Assembly (NCBI GenBank): GCA_025094145.1
Contig: JALLLS010000029.1
Span: forward strand, 186,001 to 250,000
DNA length: 64,000 nt
Reading direction: 5' to 3'
From: Spinellus fusiger
Taxonomy: Eukaryota; Mucoromycota; Mucoromycetes; Mucorales; Phycomycetaceae
Both the position numbers and the translations under genes were made by a program. The notes under the pieces are model-generated. The model was given only the letters and a program-made list of their open reading frames with translations. It did not search any database and had not been told where the DNA came from. Shown in pieces: positions 39,172-52,672 of the stretch (the stretch's first letter is position 1; each line of letters opens with the position of its first letter).

Positions 39172-41140
39172 TAATAGTCCACTTCAAAGTAATTTACTAT
39201 TCAAAATAAAGCGTATAAGTACAGGTATAGGTACAGTTTAAAATGTTTTATTTATTTTGGATGTGATTATTCTGTGAGCCCAAATATAATACGAATACAG
39301 CAACTATATCAGTAGCCTATATACTTAAATACAACTTAATAATCAATATTCTAGCTGGTAAACCTCATTGAAGGCTTTGATTCTGTTTTGACCTTGATAA
39401 TAATGTGTAGAAATATCAGGAAAATAGAATAAACAATCTATTATCTCACAAGAAGACTTGACTGCACACAGCAAGAAGTTAAGACAGCTTTCAATAGAAT
39501 GTAAAGCCTTTGTCGGATAATCACTTGCCATAAATAGAAATACCAATAATCTCCGTCAATAGAAACACAAACGTCCAAAAGAGGACCACACGGTAGAAGA
39601 AGAGTTAGTAGCAAAACGAATATCTAAGAGATACTACTTTATCAAGAAAGAGATTTCCATAGCTTCTATTATTAGATAGTATCAATTAGAAAACTATATA
39701 AAAAAGAAGTGCAAAAGAGTAAATAAACATCAGACTTTGTTTACTCTTTGAACTGTCCAGATTTCCTTTAGTTAAATCCAAAGACGACATCTTTAAATAT
39801 TCAAAGATAGAAAAAGAGATGTCCGGAAATAGACCCGATTGGATGTTCATTGACAATGCTCTCAATAGTTAGTTTTATTGGTGGTAGCTAAATAGTGTCC
39901 TTTGGTGATTGGCCTGAATTATAGATAACTCAGGTGCTATGCTTTGACGTTTTGTTGTTTATTGTCTGCGTGTTGTGCTTGTGTTTGCTTAATAAATGCA
40001 ATGTTATTAGTTTAAAGTTCTAATATGTCTTGTTCAAATTTAAGGTTTTTCAATATTTTTAAAATATAAAGAATAACGATTATAAACAGCTAATGAGGAT
40101 TAGAATATTGATAGAAATAATATTTGTTTTTATTTTATCATTATTAGACACTACTTGAAAACAAGATGTATGTCTTTTTGAGAGAAGGTTATACACACAA
40201 GGGAAAAATAAAAGACTTGTTAAACGAGCCCAACAATACATATTTTGGGTTGAACTCTGTCAATAAACAGAAACTCTTTCCATTATTCATCAGCCATGTT
40301 CACACCAATTGTATCTGTGGAAGATATAATGAACTCCGAAAAGAAGAAAGAAAGACTGATGCTCGGAAAGCACTAGTGTGAAAGGATGAACTGACCTATT
40401 AAATGATATGTTCACTAGTCATGACTGAATAATAAATCATATTAAATTCCAAACACCAATATTATGGTAGATATAATTATCTTTATTACTGAGTGTATCC
40501 ATAAGTAATCTTGAAATTCTTGTACTGTAGAAAGCACTCCCAAGTCAAGGAGAGAAAATAGAGACTAAAGATATAGTGAGATACCTATTGTCTTCTTGAA
40601 GACCCCCTTTTCCAAGTTGAATTTGGCCTCTCTCTCTCTCTATAGATGTATACCTATCTATGTGTGCATATTTATATATTTATATATGAAGAAGCTTGAT
40701 TTCATTAAGAAGCACGTCAGAACACAGACGTAATGTGCTCATGTGCATCTTTATTAGGTACATGAGCAATGACGTTTTATACTCTAGTCTAATAAATTGT
40801 AACTTTCTCTTATTAGTATAGATGGCATTAAACTATGATCAAATGAAATTGAGCTGGATATTCTACCAAAATACTCGAGCTTCATCTGTAAGTTAAAGAG
40901 TGTCTATGACATACTATGGGGAAGTCTTAGTGGGGAAGATATTACAAGTACCCGCACGGTGAATGACACTATAGACTCCGAAATGCACATGAACATTAAA
41001 GAATGCGGATTGCCCCGAGTCTTTTCCACGCCCAAATATCGGAGTTAACTGCTACCTACAGGAGAACAATCTCAGCTGTCCTACCAACAGTAAGATAGGA
41101 CTGTGGAAAGCAGTAAATGACATAAAATCCTTACTTCTCA
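39172..41140. other. Intergenic, AT-rich, no gene supported
   Basis: An inverted repeat at about 39713-39751 (CAAAAGAGTAAATAAA against CTTTGTTTACTCTTTG) can form a hairpin with a loop of about 7 bases. A second, shorter one lies near 39791-39812. They may be parts of a small decayed inverted-repeat element. A 71-codon frame at 40166-40381 shows no domain. Confidence 0.45.
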
Positions 41141-41330
41141 TCCCATTTGAAATTTGAATTCCATGGGGGGTATTGGGTATTCACTGAAGAAGATTAACAG
41201 AGAAATACTTTCTCGATGCATGTCTAATCAGCAGTTGGAGGCTGCCTTACTACTGGAATGAGGAATAGGATACAAGGAATTCCCTAACATTTTTATCGCC
41301 AGAACGAGGCGGAGATGATAGGCCATAGTT
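41140..41330 (+). pseudogene. Tc1/mariner transposase relic
   Basis: The plus strand reads LNSMGGIGYSLKKINREI, then SNQQLEAALLLE, a stop, and FPNIFIARTRRR. This matches the order LNPIExxWxxLKxxI...LxxLExALxEEW...xxMxRR of the Tc1-type C-terminus, with degenerate substitutions and stops. It is old and inactive. Confidence 0.55.
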
Positions 41331-43005
41331 ACTACGACATAACCACAGTAGATATTAAGAACTTGTAAAATAAACATTGTCAATTTATAAAATTGATAGA
41401 ATATCGAAAATAATTGCTTAGAATCTTCATAAAATCATAGCCATAGAAAATTAAATAAAGCAAATCAAAGACAGTAGATGTTTAACATGTACGAGTACTT
41501 TTTGTAGGTCCACTCCACTTGCCCTCTGCTATTCTATAAAAGTATAATATCCTCAATCACTTGGAGAGGCGATAAGAGGGTTGTTTGAAGATCAGAAGAA
41601 ATCTCCTGGTGTGTAGTCATTAATGCGACAAGAGCATGTGCAGTAAAAATAGTGTTTGCTGTATCTTTTGAGAACATTGTAATCTCTTTCTTGTATGTTT
41701 TCTTTGGAAGATGAAGTACAATGAAATTAGCTTGAAAACCACACTGTGCCTCGACTTAATATTTATAAATTACACAACGATCATGCTACTTTGGAATGAT
41801 GGTGAGAAAATACACATTTGCACAATATCTGTATGAAAAAGGTATTTTGTTTCTAGCGGAGGTAGACTAAAACAGTAAGACTTATTCTGCAGCTACGTGT
41901 ACTCTAATGCACTAACATCTGTCTATTTGAGATACAAGATCTATCTACTGAGAATACCTTCTTTATACATCAAGAACAAGTTTCTAGGGCACTAATGTAT
42001 CTTATCTTCTTCTTTTGCCTTATCTTAGAATAAGATATCTTATCTTATGATAGAATAGGATAGAATAATATAGGATATAGTATGAGATTTAACATTAATA
42101 ATTATATATAGTCTCCACCCTTTCATTTTCATTTCTTGTCGTGTCGTGTCGTGTCAGGAACAAAAGAAGAAAAAACAGATAAATCAGAAAATCTACTAAT
42201 TTTCAGCAGGATAGAATATTCAACATTAATTTTATTTGTAAGCTTGTACCACCTACCATGTTACAGATTGGTTAAACTTGCTTTTTTAAGACTTAATAGT
42301 TTAGATCAGTACAATTTAATGAAATTAAATGGTGTAAACTAAGAAATAAAAGTGAATTATTGTCATCAATGCCAAATTAAAGGTGTAGTTTGCCAAATAG
42401 AAGACTTCCTTAACAAATCCAACCTTTTATTTTAATATAGATTATGTCTATATTTCTAGTTAGATATAGATTTTATTTGTACTGGCAGCTTAAGAGTACT
42501 AGTATGTTGCTTATAGCTAGAAGAATACACAGATTATACTTGAATGCTGTCTCTTTTTCAATAGAGAAAAGACCTTTTAGTACCTAATCCAATCAAGGTA
42601 GTAGCTCGATGAGTAATACCATAAATTACTATACTTGAAACACCAATACTCTGGAGATGGATGCTCAGATCATCGTCCATATTGAGTAATTATAGTATTC
42701 CTAGAATAAGCTATATTCATGCTGAATCAATCCCAAATTTGGATTTCTTTGATCTCTATTAGACTTCGACTGTTATACACACACAAAGAGTCCACAGCTC
42801 AAATATTTTTGCCATAGAAACAAACAATAGTATTAACCAGTTCCAGTATTAAATGTCACGCGGCATCTGATAATCAATACTTGTGATACACTCTAAACAC
42901 CATTCAGAAAGAATAGTAAAATCTGTTAAGAAAGTATACTTTAATTATGCTAATTATACCAATATTATTACAAAATGTCTGATAAATAAGTAAATAAGCG
43001 TGTCT
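41330..43005. other. Intergenic, AT-rich, no gene supported
   Basis: It holds dispersed repeat copy B (41808-41970), an imperfect palindromic AAGATATCTTATCTT tract at about 42000-42050, and a GTGTC run at about 42138-42157. The 42136-42342 frame shows no domain. Confidence 0.45.
41808..41970 (-). repeat. Dispersed inverted repeat, copy B
   Basis: Reverse-complement partner of 18143-18312. Similarity includes TTCTAGCGGAGGTAGACTAA and continues through CTGTCTATTTGAGATACAAG to the flanking CTACTGAGAATACC. The two copies lie about 23.5 kb apart in opposite orientation. Confidence 0.75.
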
Positions 43006-43007
43006 AT

Positions 43008-44551
43008 TTAGAAAAGAACGGCAAAGAAAGAAAGAGCAATCACACCAGCCATGTTAGGTCCAATGGTGAATGCACCAGAGTTAGTGGTTGAAGACTGGGA
43101 AGAAAGCTGTCCAGATTGAGATCCAGAAGCAGAGGCAGATCCAGAAGTATGGACAGCGGTGTTGATGGCAGGTACAGCACTAGAGCGGGTAACAGTGTGG
43201 GCAGAAGCAAGAGAAGCAGAAGCAGAGGCAGAGGCGGAGGCAGAACCAACAGTAGTGCCAGGGACAACAGCAGTGGCAGGAGCAGATGTTCCAGTGACAG
43301 CACCAGTACCAGTACCAACACCAACACCAACACCAACACCAGTACCGGCACCAGCAGCAGGGACGACACCAGCAATGTATTGGTCAAATGTGGGGAAAGT
43401 AACAGTGTTTTCAAAGTAAGGGTTGGTGATGTTCATGCAAGTAGCAATGTTGACGACGTGCTTGAAGGCTTTCTGGACCTGAGGAACGTACTTCAAAGCA
43501 AGAGACATGGTGGTGTTGTTGATTTCGTGAGTCAAAACAATGTTACCGCGATTGGCGAAGAAACCATCAGTACCCATCTTGATGAATTTCTGATAAGTGT
43601 CCTCAACCTTGCTGAGGGGCTCGACGTTACCAGCTGCCCAGTCATCAGTGTCGTAATCCCAGAGAATGGCAGTCAATCCAAGCTGGGTGGCGATCCATCT
43701 AACACGATCATCAATGTCTCCAAAAGCCTAGCAAAAATGTGAATAAGCTAATATGACTGATTCAAACTTACAGGACGCCAGTATTTGGGAGTGACACCAG
43801 CAGCGAGCTTAATGGCTTTCTGGGTGTAGTAGAGCTCAGCAAGAACTTCCTCGTTAGTGAGTGTAGTCATTGCTTGATGAGACCATGTGTGATCTGCAAG
43901 ATGGTGACCATCAAGGACACCACGAAGAGCGCCCAGAGGCCAATTGATAGTGTTGGAACCACTGTAGAACATGGATGCTTTCAATTTCTGATCTTGGAGG
44001 AAATCGTAGAAAGCATTGTGGGAGCAGTTAGGTCCGTCGTCGTAACTCAAACCCCATGTCTCTGGTTCAGCACAAGTGAAGATATCAGAGTTGATATTGG
44101 GTCTCTCAGTAGAACAGGTGGTACCACTAGCAGACCACCAGCAGTCTGGATCTTTAGCAGCATCATATCCAGTCATATCGAGACTACCATCTTTGTTAGC
44201 CTTGCGGACAGGGATATTGGGCATGGATTTCCAATCAATAGCAGCCATCAGATCTGTGAATTCTTTGGTCTTGTCCATGCCATTGGATGTAGCAGTGCTC
44301 CAGACTGTAGGCCATTGCTTGGGATCAAAGACAAAATCGGGGGCAGCATACCCTTTACATTCAGTATCAACATTATAAGAAGTGGTCTGAGGTATTTTAG
44401 GATAGTTAATTTTGGTGGGATCAATAGCTGAAGGGAAATTCTGCCAGTAGGTTGAGAGATAACTGCTACCAGAAGAGGGCTGGGCGGCAGCACTGACTAA
44501 GACAGATGCTTGTGTAAGAGCTAAGGCTAAAACAATAGCTTTATTCTGCAT
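43008..44551 (-). CDS. GPI-type chitin deacetylase (CE4 family)
   Basis: There are two exons (44551-43772, 43727-43008) with a 44-bp intron, giving 499 residues. The enzyme removes acetyl groups from chitin to make chitosan, a major wall polymer in Mucoromycota. A signal peptide is at 1-21 (IVLALALTQASVLVSAAA). CE4 motifs are in order: LSYDDGP (metal-binding second Asp, residues 169-174), HTWSH (221-225, the two metal His), RPAFGD (259-264), DYDTDDW (284-290) and LTHE (325-328, catalytic His). All key residues are present, so it should be active. The C-terminus is a Gly/Val/Thr then Ser/Ala-rich spacer ending in a hydrophobic tail (GVIALSFFAVLF), the pattern of a GPI anchor signal. It probably acts at the plasma membrane or wall. 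CA- and GT-type spacer repeats produce false frames on the plus strand. Confidence 0.94.
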
Positions 44552-44585
44552 TTTCCAAATGGGAAGAAGGAAGGTATGGGTGGTG

Positions 44586-44620
44586 ATAGTGAGGGAGGGA
44601 GGGAGGAGGAGAAGGATAAG
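44586..44620 (-). promoter_or_regulatory. CT-rich tract upstream of chitin deacetylase
   Basis: The coding strand is almost pure pyrimidine (CTCCTCCTCCCTCCCTCCCT) about 35-70 bp before the ATG. Such tracts mark many highly expressed fungal promoters or 5' UTRs. A TATA-like AATAAAAGG lies about 100 bp upstream of the ATG on the same strand. Confidence 0.45.
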
Positions 44621-47600
44621 GTGAATATGATTAGAACAAGTATATTAGCCTTTTATTCTTTTACAAGACACAGAAAGACGTTGAAACCCAGTAAATGAAG
44701 TGAATAAGACATCAAAAATAATTAAGTAGGCGATTTCTTTCAAATATTTGTACAAGGTTAGGCTTTTATTGCGAGGGGATCCAATGACTATCGACATCAA
44801 TACCTATTTACATTAAAGGTAAACGTGCAAATATTTCTAAGAATATGTGACTGATTTGTGGCTAATTCCTATTTTCCTCGAGTCCATTCTCAGTACAGCC
44901 TAGAGTAATAGTATCATTGGATCGCTCATCCTAATACCTATTGTCATGAATAATATTAGATAGTTGTTGACTCCAGATAAGGCTAGATACCGAGAAAAAT
45001 ACAACTTACATTCATGTACGTTAGTGATAATAAATTTAAAATCTATCTTGTTTTTAGCTGGGATAGTTTATTACTTGTATCTTCATTCTTATCTATAAAA
45101 CAAACTATTTTATCTTTAGAAAAGTCATTTTAAGAAATAGGATACTCTATGATTCATAAACCAAACTTTATAAACCAAGCATGTTATATTTATTACGTAC
45201 ATCACATAGAGATTACATCAATTTCCCGCTCTGTCACTATGGCAACTCATGCCGAGTTACAGTTCATCCATGGCATACATAAGGTCATAGTGAACCATCA
45301 ATTATTTCTATATATCATCTAGTAGGCAGTTTATTATTCTACTATGTATATTATCTTTCTGATCACCAAACAATAATTCAACACACCTACCGCAAGTATG
45401 TTTAGAATATAATATTTTATCCATACTTTTGACTCATAAAACCTTTTAATTTTGGTATACTTTCTTCCACATTACTTTAATCCATGAGATTATTATCATT
45501 CTGATTGTTTATAAAATAATAATATTGATGATCTGTACGCAGGTTAAATGATGTTCTGTTTGGCAAATCTTAAGAGTTTTTACATTTACATCTACTATTA
45601 GATATATAAATATATATAACGCTACACAACAGAGAGTCAGAATTTATTATATATTCTTTTAGTAATAACCTAGATTCAATGTGAATATACGACATCTCAA
45701 TTAATACAAATAGTGTAGGTAGCACCATTGAAAAAATGGTAGTTATTATATTAATTCGTTAGATTATATATATCTATTTAATATTTATTTGCTACGAATC
45801 AAAGTCCTGGTTTGTTATAAATAATAATTTAGAGCGAAGCATTGTTATAATGAAATAGAATAGCATACTCTTGAGTTATCAGCTTAGCTTAAAAGTGTAC
45901 CCTTCAACAAAATAAAGACCTTTGAAGTCATACATTTATTTGTAATACTTAATACATATTTTTACTTCCCACACTTTTTTCTCTTTCAATAGCTATATTT
46001 AATTTGGCACATTTTCAGAGTGTCTGTTCAAGACATTCCACTTTTATAATTGATCACTACTTGAATGCATTGTATTATAAACAAAGCGGATCCATTGAAA
46101 ATGGGGGCCACAGCTTTGAAAGAAACCTAAAACCAATTGCTATTTTGTAAAGATTGATAGTATCTTTAGCAAAAATAGAAAAATAAATGAATTTAGTTTG
46201 TTACCTCTCTTTTCTTCCAAAAATAGTTTCCCAGAAATAAGGTGAAGCATTCTACTGCAGTGTAAACAAACACAAGATCCCTCTCTCTCTTTTTATAATA
46301 CACTCATACTTATTGAGGCTAGTAGGATGAGATAAATATATTCAGATACAGATGCAGAAAAAGAGAATATATTTTTCTATGTTTTCATTTAGGTGGGATC
46401 AACATACTATTTGCTATTTGATTACAATCTGTTTTAGATTTTAAGTCTTTTTATATTTATTATTTATTTATCAAATATTTTACACTATTATTTTTAGTAT
46501 TCTCTTTTTAAGAAAAAACATTGTGTAATAGTAATGATTACCCTGGGAGACTCCTTCTAGTCCCAATACATTAAGACATCTATAAGGCATCTATTAATCT
46601 ATTAACTATCTTATATTGTTTGTATTCAACTTTAGAAAGAGACAAACTATTGATTTTGAAATTTAAATGATTGATATAGAATAGCAATAGTATTAAAAAT
46701 ATGTGTTATCACAATATTGCTGGTTAATATTATTCAGTATTTCTTCTTTCGCCCACTAAACTTTCTTTACTCCTTTTAATGATGATTGCATTTTCATTCA
46801 CCTCATTACAAATTTCTTTTCATATTCTATTACTGTTATTACAGCATCAATGCTCAGCTTTTCTACCTTAATATTGTTGTTAGTTATTATAAACAACTAC
46901 CTTGCCTGTATTCGTATGAAGTTGGACTATGAATGTATTGTACTGCTATAAATAGCGTGGTCAATCAGTAAAGACTAATAATAATATATGATGTTGTGGT
47001 CTAAGTTTAGCTATATCCACCAACAGCATTACACAATGATAATAAAGAAAATTCTTATTCTTGTTAACTTTCTTCTATTTGTTGAATAGATAGTCATTTT
47101 CCTCTACTATCTGGAACTAACTCAACAATAAATTATATTATTGGTGTTTTCTTATTATTAGTATAGATACTACTAATAATATTTATATATTATTATATAT
47201 CTTTCTTCCTATGTAGAAAAGAATATTGATTAAAAATAGTGAAAGTAATACATTTACTGGTGCCACTTTATCCACTTAATTGTTAAGACCAGAGAGAATA
47301 TTACTGATGTTTCTTATGCTTGATCATTGAACATCCACCACGAGTCATTCAAATCTATACTCACATGTTTTTTGGCTGCTAATTATCAGACAAGCAATCG
47401 CCTTTTTCTTTTTTCGTGTGGCACAGTTTTCTGTAGATGATTGTAGATTCTGAAATCATTAAACAAACACTTACATCTTTGCTTTTTTATTTTGATAGTT
47501 GGAATAATATAGTTACTCTATTTTTAAATAAAACTTCAGTCGGTTCTTAATTCATCACGCTATTACTACTATTCTTTTGTTACAATGAATAGGTTTCAGT

Positions 47601-50600
47601 ATTGATATTCTGTGAAGCCTTCTTGTAGCCGTTGTTCCACTTTAAACCACATTTGTAGCTCCGAGGGTATTCTATCTACTGTATTTCAGGACAGGAGACG
47701 TTTAGTAATTATAATAGTTAGGCTCGTCCTTTTCAATGAACTAACCACAAATGTAACAAGAGCTTGAGGGTTATATCCACAACTGGCGTCCTTCTGGACG
47801 ACTTTATGTAGACATACAGATTAGGTGGTCATCAGTAAAGGTCATGCTATTAATACAGTCAATCTATAACGTATTATTCTACTATTTATAACATTCTACA
47901 TCAATGGCATGGCTTTCTAATATAGAATATAGTCATTTATTGACGAGGTTAAAGCATTTTATGGCTTTAGTTTTAAAGTACCTAATCAATTTGTTGGTTA
48001 ATAAGAGCTGTCTAAGAAACATTCTCAGTACTTGAGCACTTACACTGTATCTGCATGTTTCACAGTATAGTTAAGCTTTAGCCAATACGTCATCTATACC
48101 CTGCCTTAAAGATTGATACTCTATTTAAAATTTGCTATAAATAATACAAAAAATAACAATTTGCAATAATAAAAGTAGAAGAGAATAGCAAACTACTGAT
48201 ATTACAATAAAATAGTTATATTGGTCATATACATTAAACAGTATTCGCCAATATGTCTCAAGTTACTGACGATAATAAAATGAGAAATAGTCCTTTGGTA
48301 TTCTATTTAAGATAGCCCCGAATTTCATCCTCTGCTCTTCCAAAAAGAGTAAGTTAGCCTTAAGTAAGATCAGAGAAATAAGCAAGTCCTGCCCTTTCTT
48401 CTCCTTCTTTCTGATAATTATTTTACATATTACCGAGGTTTTTTGACTTATCCTTTTCTTTCTGGAACACACACCTATATCTTTCTTGTCACTATTTTCT
48501 GTAGAATGCTCGTGCCTATTATCATTTTCAGTTGCTTACTTATTTCATTTTCACAGTGTATTTCTTAATCATTACTTTATTCTATATAAGAAATACACAC
48601 TTTAAGGATCTTTCATTTATTTGAAATCACAAGTATTGTATTCATTTCCTTTCATCTTTTTCTAATAATGATGAAAGGAATAAATTTGTCCTCAGTTAAA
48701 TTAGTATAAGTTACATTCAAGCTATCTTTAATGGCCGACTTTTCTAGTCCAATTTAATTACACGTGGGATTGGCATCACCACAAACTATAAACTATAACT
48801 AAGGAACAACTAAAAGGCGGGTAAATGAACGTGCAAAACCGTTTCCTGAAAGACTTTCCTTGTTATTATACAATAAAAAGGCATTGGTGTTTACCTTAAA
48901 CTGTGGTTATAAAATTACAGTGTTTAAGATGAATTGATAATGATGTTTATAGCAAGAGTAATTTCAGCTAGTGTAAAACAATTCTTGACCATCCAAAATT
49001 CATTCTTAAAGGCTTAGGAAAGCTATGAATTAGTTCACAATCTAATTGAATAGATCGAGCCTTTCAGAAATTGATTTTATATGAAATCTTTTGATCTTAA
49101 TGAGTCATAGTAGAGTTGTTAATGATCTGTCCTCCGCCTCTGTAAATAACTTAAACTTTAGTATATCTTCATAATAAACATAGTGTCTTATACCATTGAT
49201 AAAGACAGAAAACTCTTTTAATATAGAAAGTACAAGGATGTATTTTTTTTGTATAAGACACTTTTTATTAAGCGTCTTTTACGCATTCGCACGTCGCACT
49301 GAGAGGTCTGTTGGAGAATTTTGAATCCTATTCATTTTTCCCTTTAGTTGTATGTGAATGGTTGCATATTTAATTGACCAAATTTATTATTGTTAAGTGT
49401 TTGGTATGGCCGCCCTTGTCTTATAATGGTGATGAAACAGTTGGTGAAGTCACTGCATATATTTTCTCGTTCAATTACCAGGATGACCTCAAACTCCTGT
49501 TTCTTGGTGTAGATTGATATATTATTATGGTTAGTCGTTTTTAGATAAACATAAGAGTATTCAACTAAGTTTTAATCCAGGCTTTAGGATGACTGGAGGA
49601 TGAATGGATAAATAAGGCCTCTACAGTTTGATGCTTTTACTACTTTATAAGCTGGATTTGTTCTCTTTTAGTAGTTAGATAATCTCAGGGTCTAGTTATG
49701 ATATGGTGAAACACCTAGCGCATTAAAACTTCATGATGTCAATACACCATTTAGGGTTTACAATATCTTTTTTATGCATATGCTTTCAAAATTCTTGCTA
49801 CTAAAGCAATAGCATGACATGCCATTAATATCACAAAGAAACTTAGTGAGGCTTAATTTTTTATTTTATTTTAGTATAAGGTCTATGCATATGTTCATAT
49901 AAATACACTTACTAACATTAGTTATAATGACATCTTATTTCAACTCATTGGACTTATTGTTTATGGTGAAATTGTGTATAATAGTTGAGCAAGCTACAAT
50001 TCTGTAGGTTTTGCGTTTTACAGTGCCTTGAGATAGTAAAAAAGATTAATAAGGGAAAAAAAAACCATTATTCGATCAAGATTCAAGTTGCATTTTTAAT
50101 TAAAGAATCAATACACTGCGATTTATTACATGTCACAGAACACCTATAGTATTTTAACACATCTTTCAACCCTTGTATTCTGTTTGATCTTTATTTTACT
50201 AATTCCTTTATAGATTTTTATATGCAATTCTCTTGCTGGTGTGAATAAATTAGTCATAAAATAGCGTCTAATACCTAGAAAACAGGCATTTACTACACAC
50301 TCTCCATTATAAGTAAAAAAGTGTCAAAGTTAGATACTTACAGAGTAAGGATTTAGACAGAATTATCAAAACTTTACTTAAACTAAAAAATATATATTAT
50401 ACAGTTACTACCTTCAGGAAAAATTCGGATGTCAGTATATCAAATTGAAGATGGAATTCTTTATACATTTCATATCTGACATGTACGAAAAGGTTAGAAA
50501 TAAATCAAAATATGAATAAGAGACGTGAGAATGATAAAGAACATATTTAACCAAAGTCATAAGTATGTTTTTTTCTATTATTATATTAAAGTTTTTTTCT

Positions 50601-52672
50601 TTTGTAAAATAGATTATAGCCTTTTATAACAGGCATGAATACACAAAGATTATAAAATCATACATATTAACGTCGATTAAGCATTTCAATCGTCAAGAAT
50701 AAAAGTGTTTGAGAAGTTTTATTTTAGATTATCTTATAGGAAAGGGTATGTTTTAGTAAACAATGTAGAATGAATTATTAGACACTCATTATATCAAATA
50801 CACTTTAAAAGCGATCAACTAGAAATTTAAATAGATCTTTTTCTATTTTTATGTCTTTCTAATTCCTTACCTAAACTTTAACTATAGTCCGGTAAAAAGA
50901 ACACCCTTTTTAAATGTATTCATCTGAATAGAAAGGTAGAATAGAGTGTTTGAAGATACCATGGTAAGTTGATTCTACAAAGTATGTTCTTTGGTTTTCC
51001 AAAAGGAATCGAGTTTTTTTTTCTTTCATTTAGTTAATATATAAGTATTTAAATCGTAAAAGAGATATGGTAAGATAACTAATCACTATAAGATATACAT
51101 GTGTATATTCGTATAAGGTTTAAAACATTTGCTTACATTGACTGTATAAAGGTAAATTCTACAACGCTCTATTCTGGGCTACAGTCATCATTGTAACCTT
51201 GAAAGAGTTAGACCTGACAATCATGGTTCAATTCAATTTATTCCGTATATTGTATTAGGGAATTTTGAATTACTTTTGATAGTCTATCTAAATGATTTTA
51301 TAGAAATGTTAAGTTTTCCTCATCTTCACTCATATGTCTGTTTGATTCTATATAGCACCGCTAAAATGCAGACTTTATAGGTAGGTATTTAGCTTTAAGA
51401 TGGCTATTTATACTAGTTCATACTCAACATTACTATTTATTATGAAATTAAATCCATTGCTTAATACCAATGACTTTACTGTTCTATAACAGATGCTTTA
51501 ATTAGTCTTAGGAAGGAATGAAAAAAGAAAGAAAGAGAAAGCTAGAACAATACCTATCTTAAAGACCTACTATAATAATACAAGAATAATGAGCATAACT
51601 ATTCCTAAATAAATAAAAATAAGAAGATTGATTTAAATATTGTTGTAGAGAACCTGATTGTAGTATTAATTCATGTATATCGATTGTTTTGTAGGACTCG
51701 AGTTCCTATGAATGCCGGGATTTGTATTTAAATGTTACACTAATTCTTTGGTAAGCAAGAAAGGTCACGATAGTTTGCTTTGATGATGACTATATGTGTG
51801 ATGTCGATAATAGGTAACAGATAATAATAAAAGAAATGAGTCACAGTAATGTGAACTATTTTTTTTACCCGGATGTTCTTATTAGAACGATTTAGAAATC
51901 AAGCGATATGGAATTTTCACGATCAAAAAAGTAAACCAAAGTGGCCAAAAATAAAATAATCATAAGATTACTTTAGTTGCATTTGTTCAGGAAATTCTGG
52001 CAGGGTCCTTTTGAAATATGGATATATATTACGTATGTTGCACAATGCATGGTAAAACAGGGTATTTTGTGGGGATATCTGACACTTTACAATAAAGTTA
52101 CCTGGAGATAGAAAGTTAATTTTGACATGTTTTATGTACTTCTATACTTTCTCTTTCTACTTCCAGATTGTTCTGAATAGTTCTGAAAAGATTATTTTAA
52201 AGATAAACATATTGAATATGACTTGTGGTCTTAGTTGATATCATATTTTACATTATCTTATTTGTTTGCCCAATGAACGGTTGACCGTAAAATAACATAT
52301 ATTCATTTTCATTGTTTCACAGTTGAACTATCATTGAATAATCAATTTCAAAGGCTATTAGACTACAGTATTTTATTTAATGCAATTGATGATAGTCGTC
52401 GTATAAGATCGAAACTACAAAAAATAGTAGGCAATTCTTCCATTGATTCTGAAAGAAAAAGAAGAGAATGAGGAAAGAAAAAAACAAGATAGAAAACTAC
52501 TTTAAAGAAAATTTTCATTTAGAATTAGAAACATACTTGCTGCTACTTAGAATATTTAGATCTTATTCTGTACTTATAAAGAGGAGAAATATTGTTTTCT
52601 TCTTATTCTCATTTTCCTTACTCACTATTATCATATTCTTACTTTTACATTACTTTTTAACTGAACATTAAT
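44621..52672. other. 8-kb gene desert, AT-rich
   Basis: Apart from single spurious frames at 48263-48472 and 52468-52671, no frame of 60 codons is seen in any frame for about 8 kb. That is what very AT-rich non-coding DNA gives. I see no transposase or RT motif, no tRNA-like arms and no long tandem array. A slightly GC-richer patch near 47630-47850 has no recognisable coding sense. Confidence 0.6.

Noticed and set aside
40166..40381. 71-codon plus frame, possible transposase helix-turn-helix
   Set aside because: Resemblance to a Tc1 N-terminal helix is weak and no neighbouring transposase sequence follows.
43116..43742. 208-codon plus-strand frame over the chitin deacetylase
   Set aside because: It is antisense to the repeat-rich C-terminal spacer and CE4 domain; it is Arg/Ser/Asn-repeat in character with no domain.
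47630..47860. Possible Tc1-like fragment in the gene desert
   Set aside because: A short WRPSGRLYV-like string is suggestive, but no catalytic block or flanking match was found.
52468..52671. 67-codon frame ending just before the DUF8032-type start codon
   Set aside because: It could be a uORF, but its Lys/Leu/Phe/Ile composition is what AT-rich DNA gives, and no conservation evidence is available.
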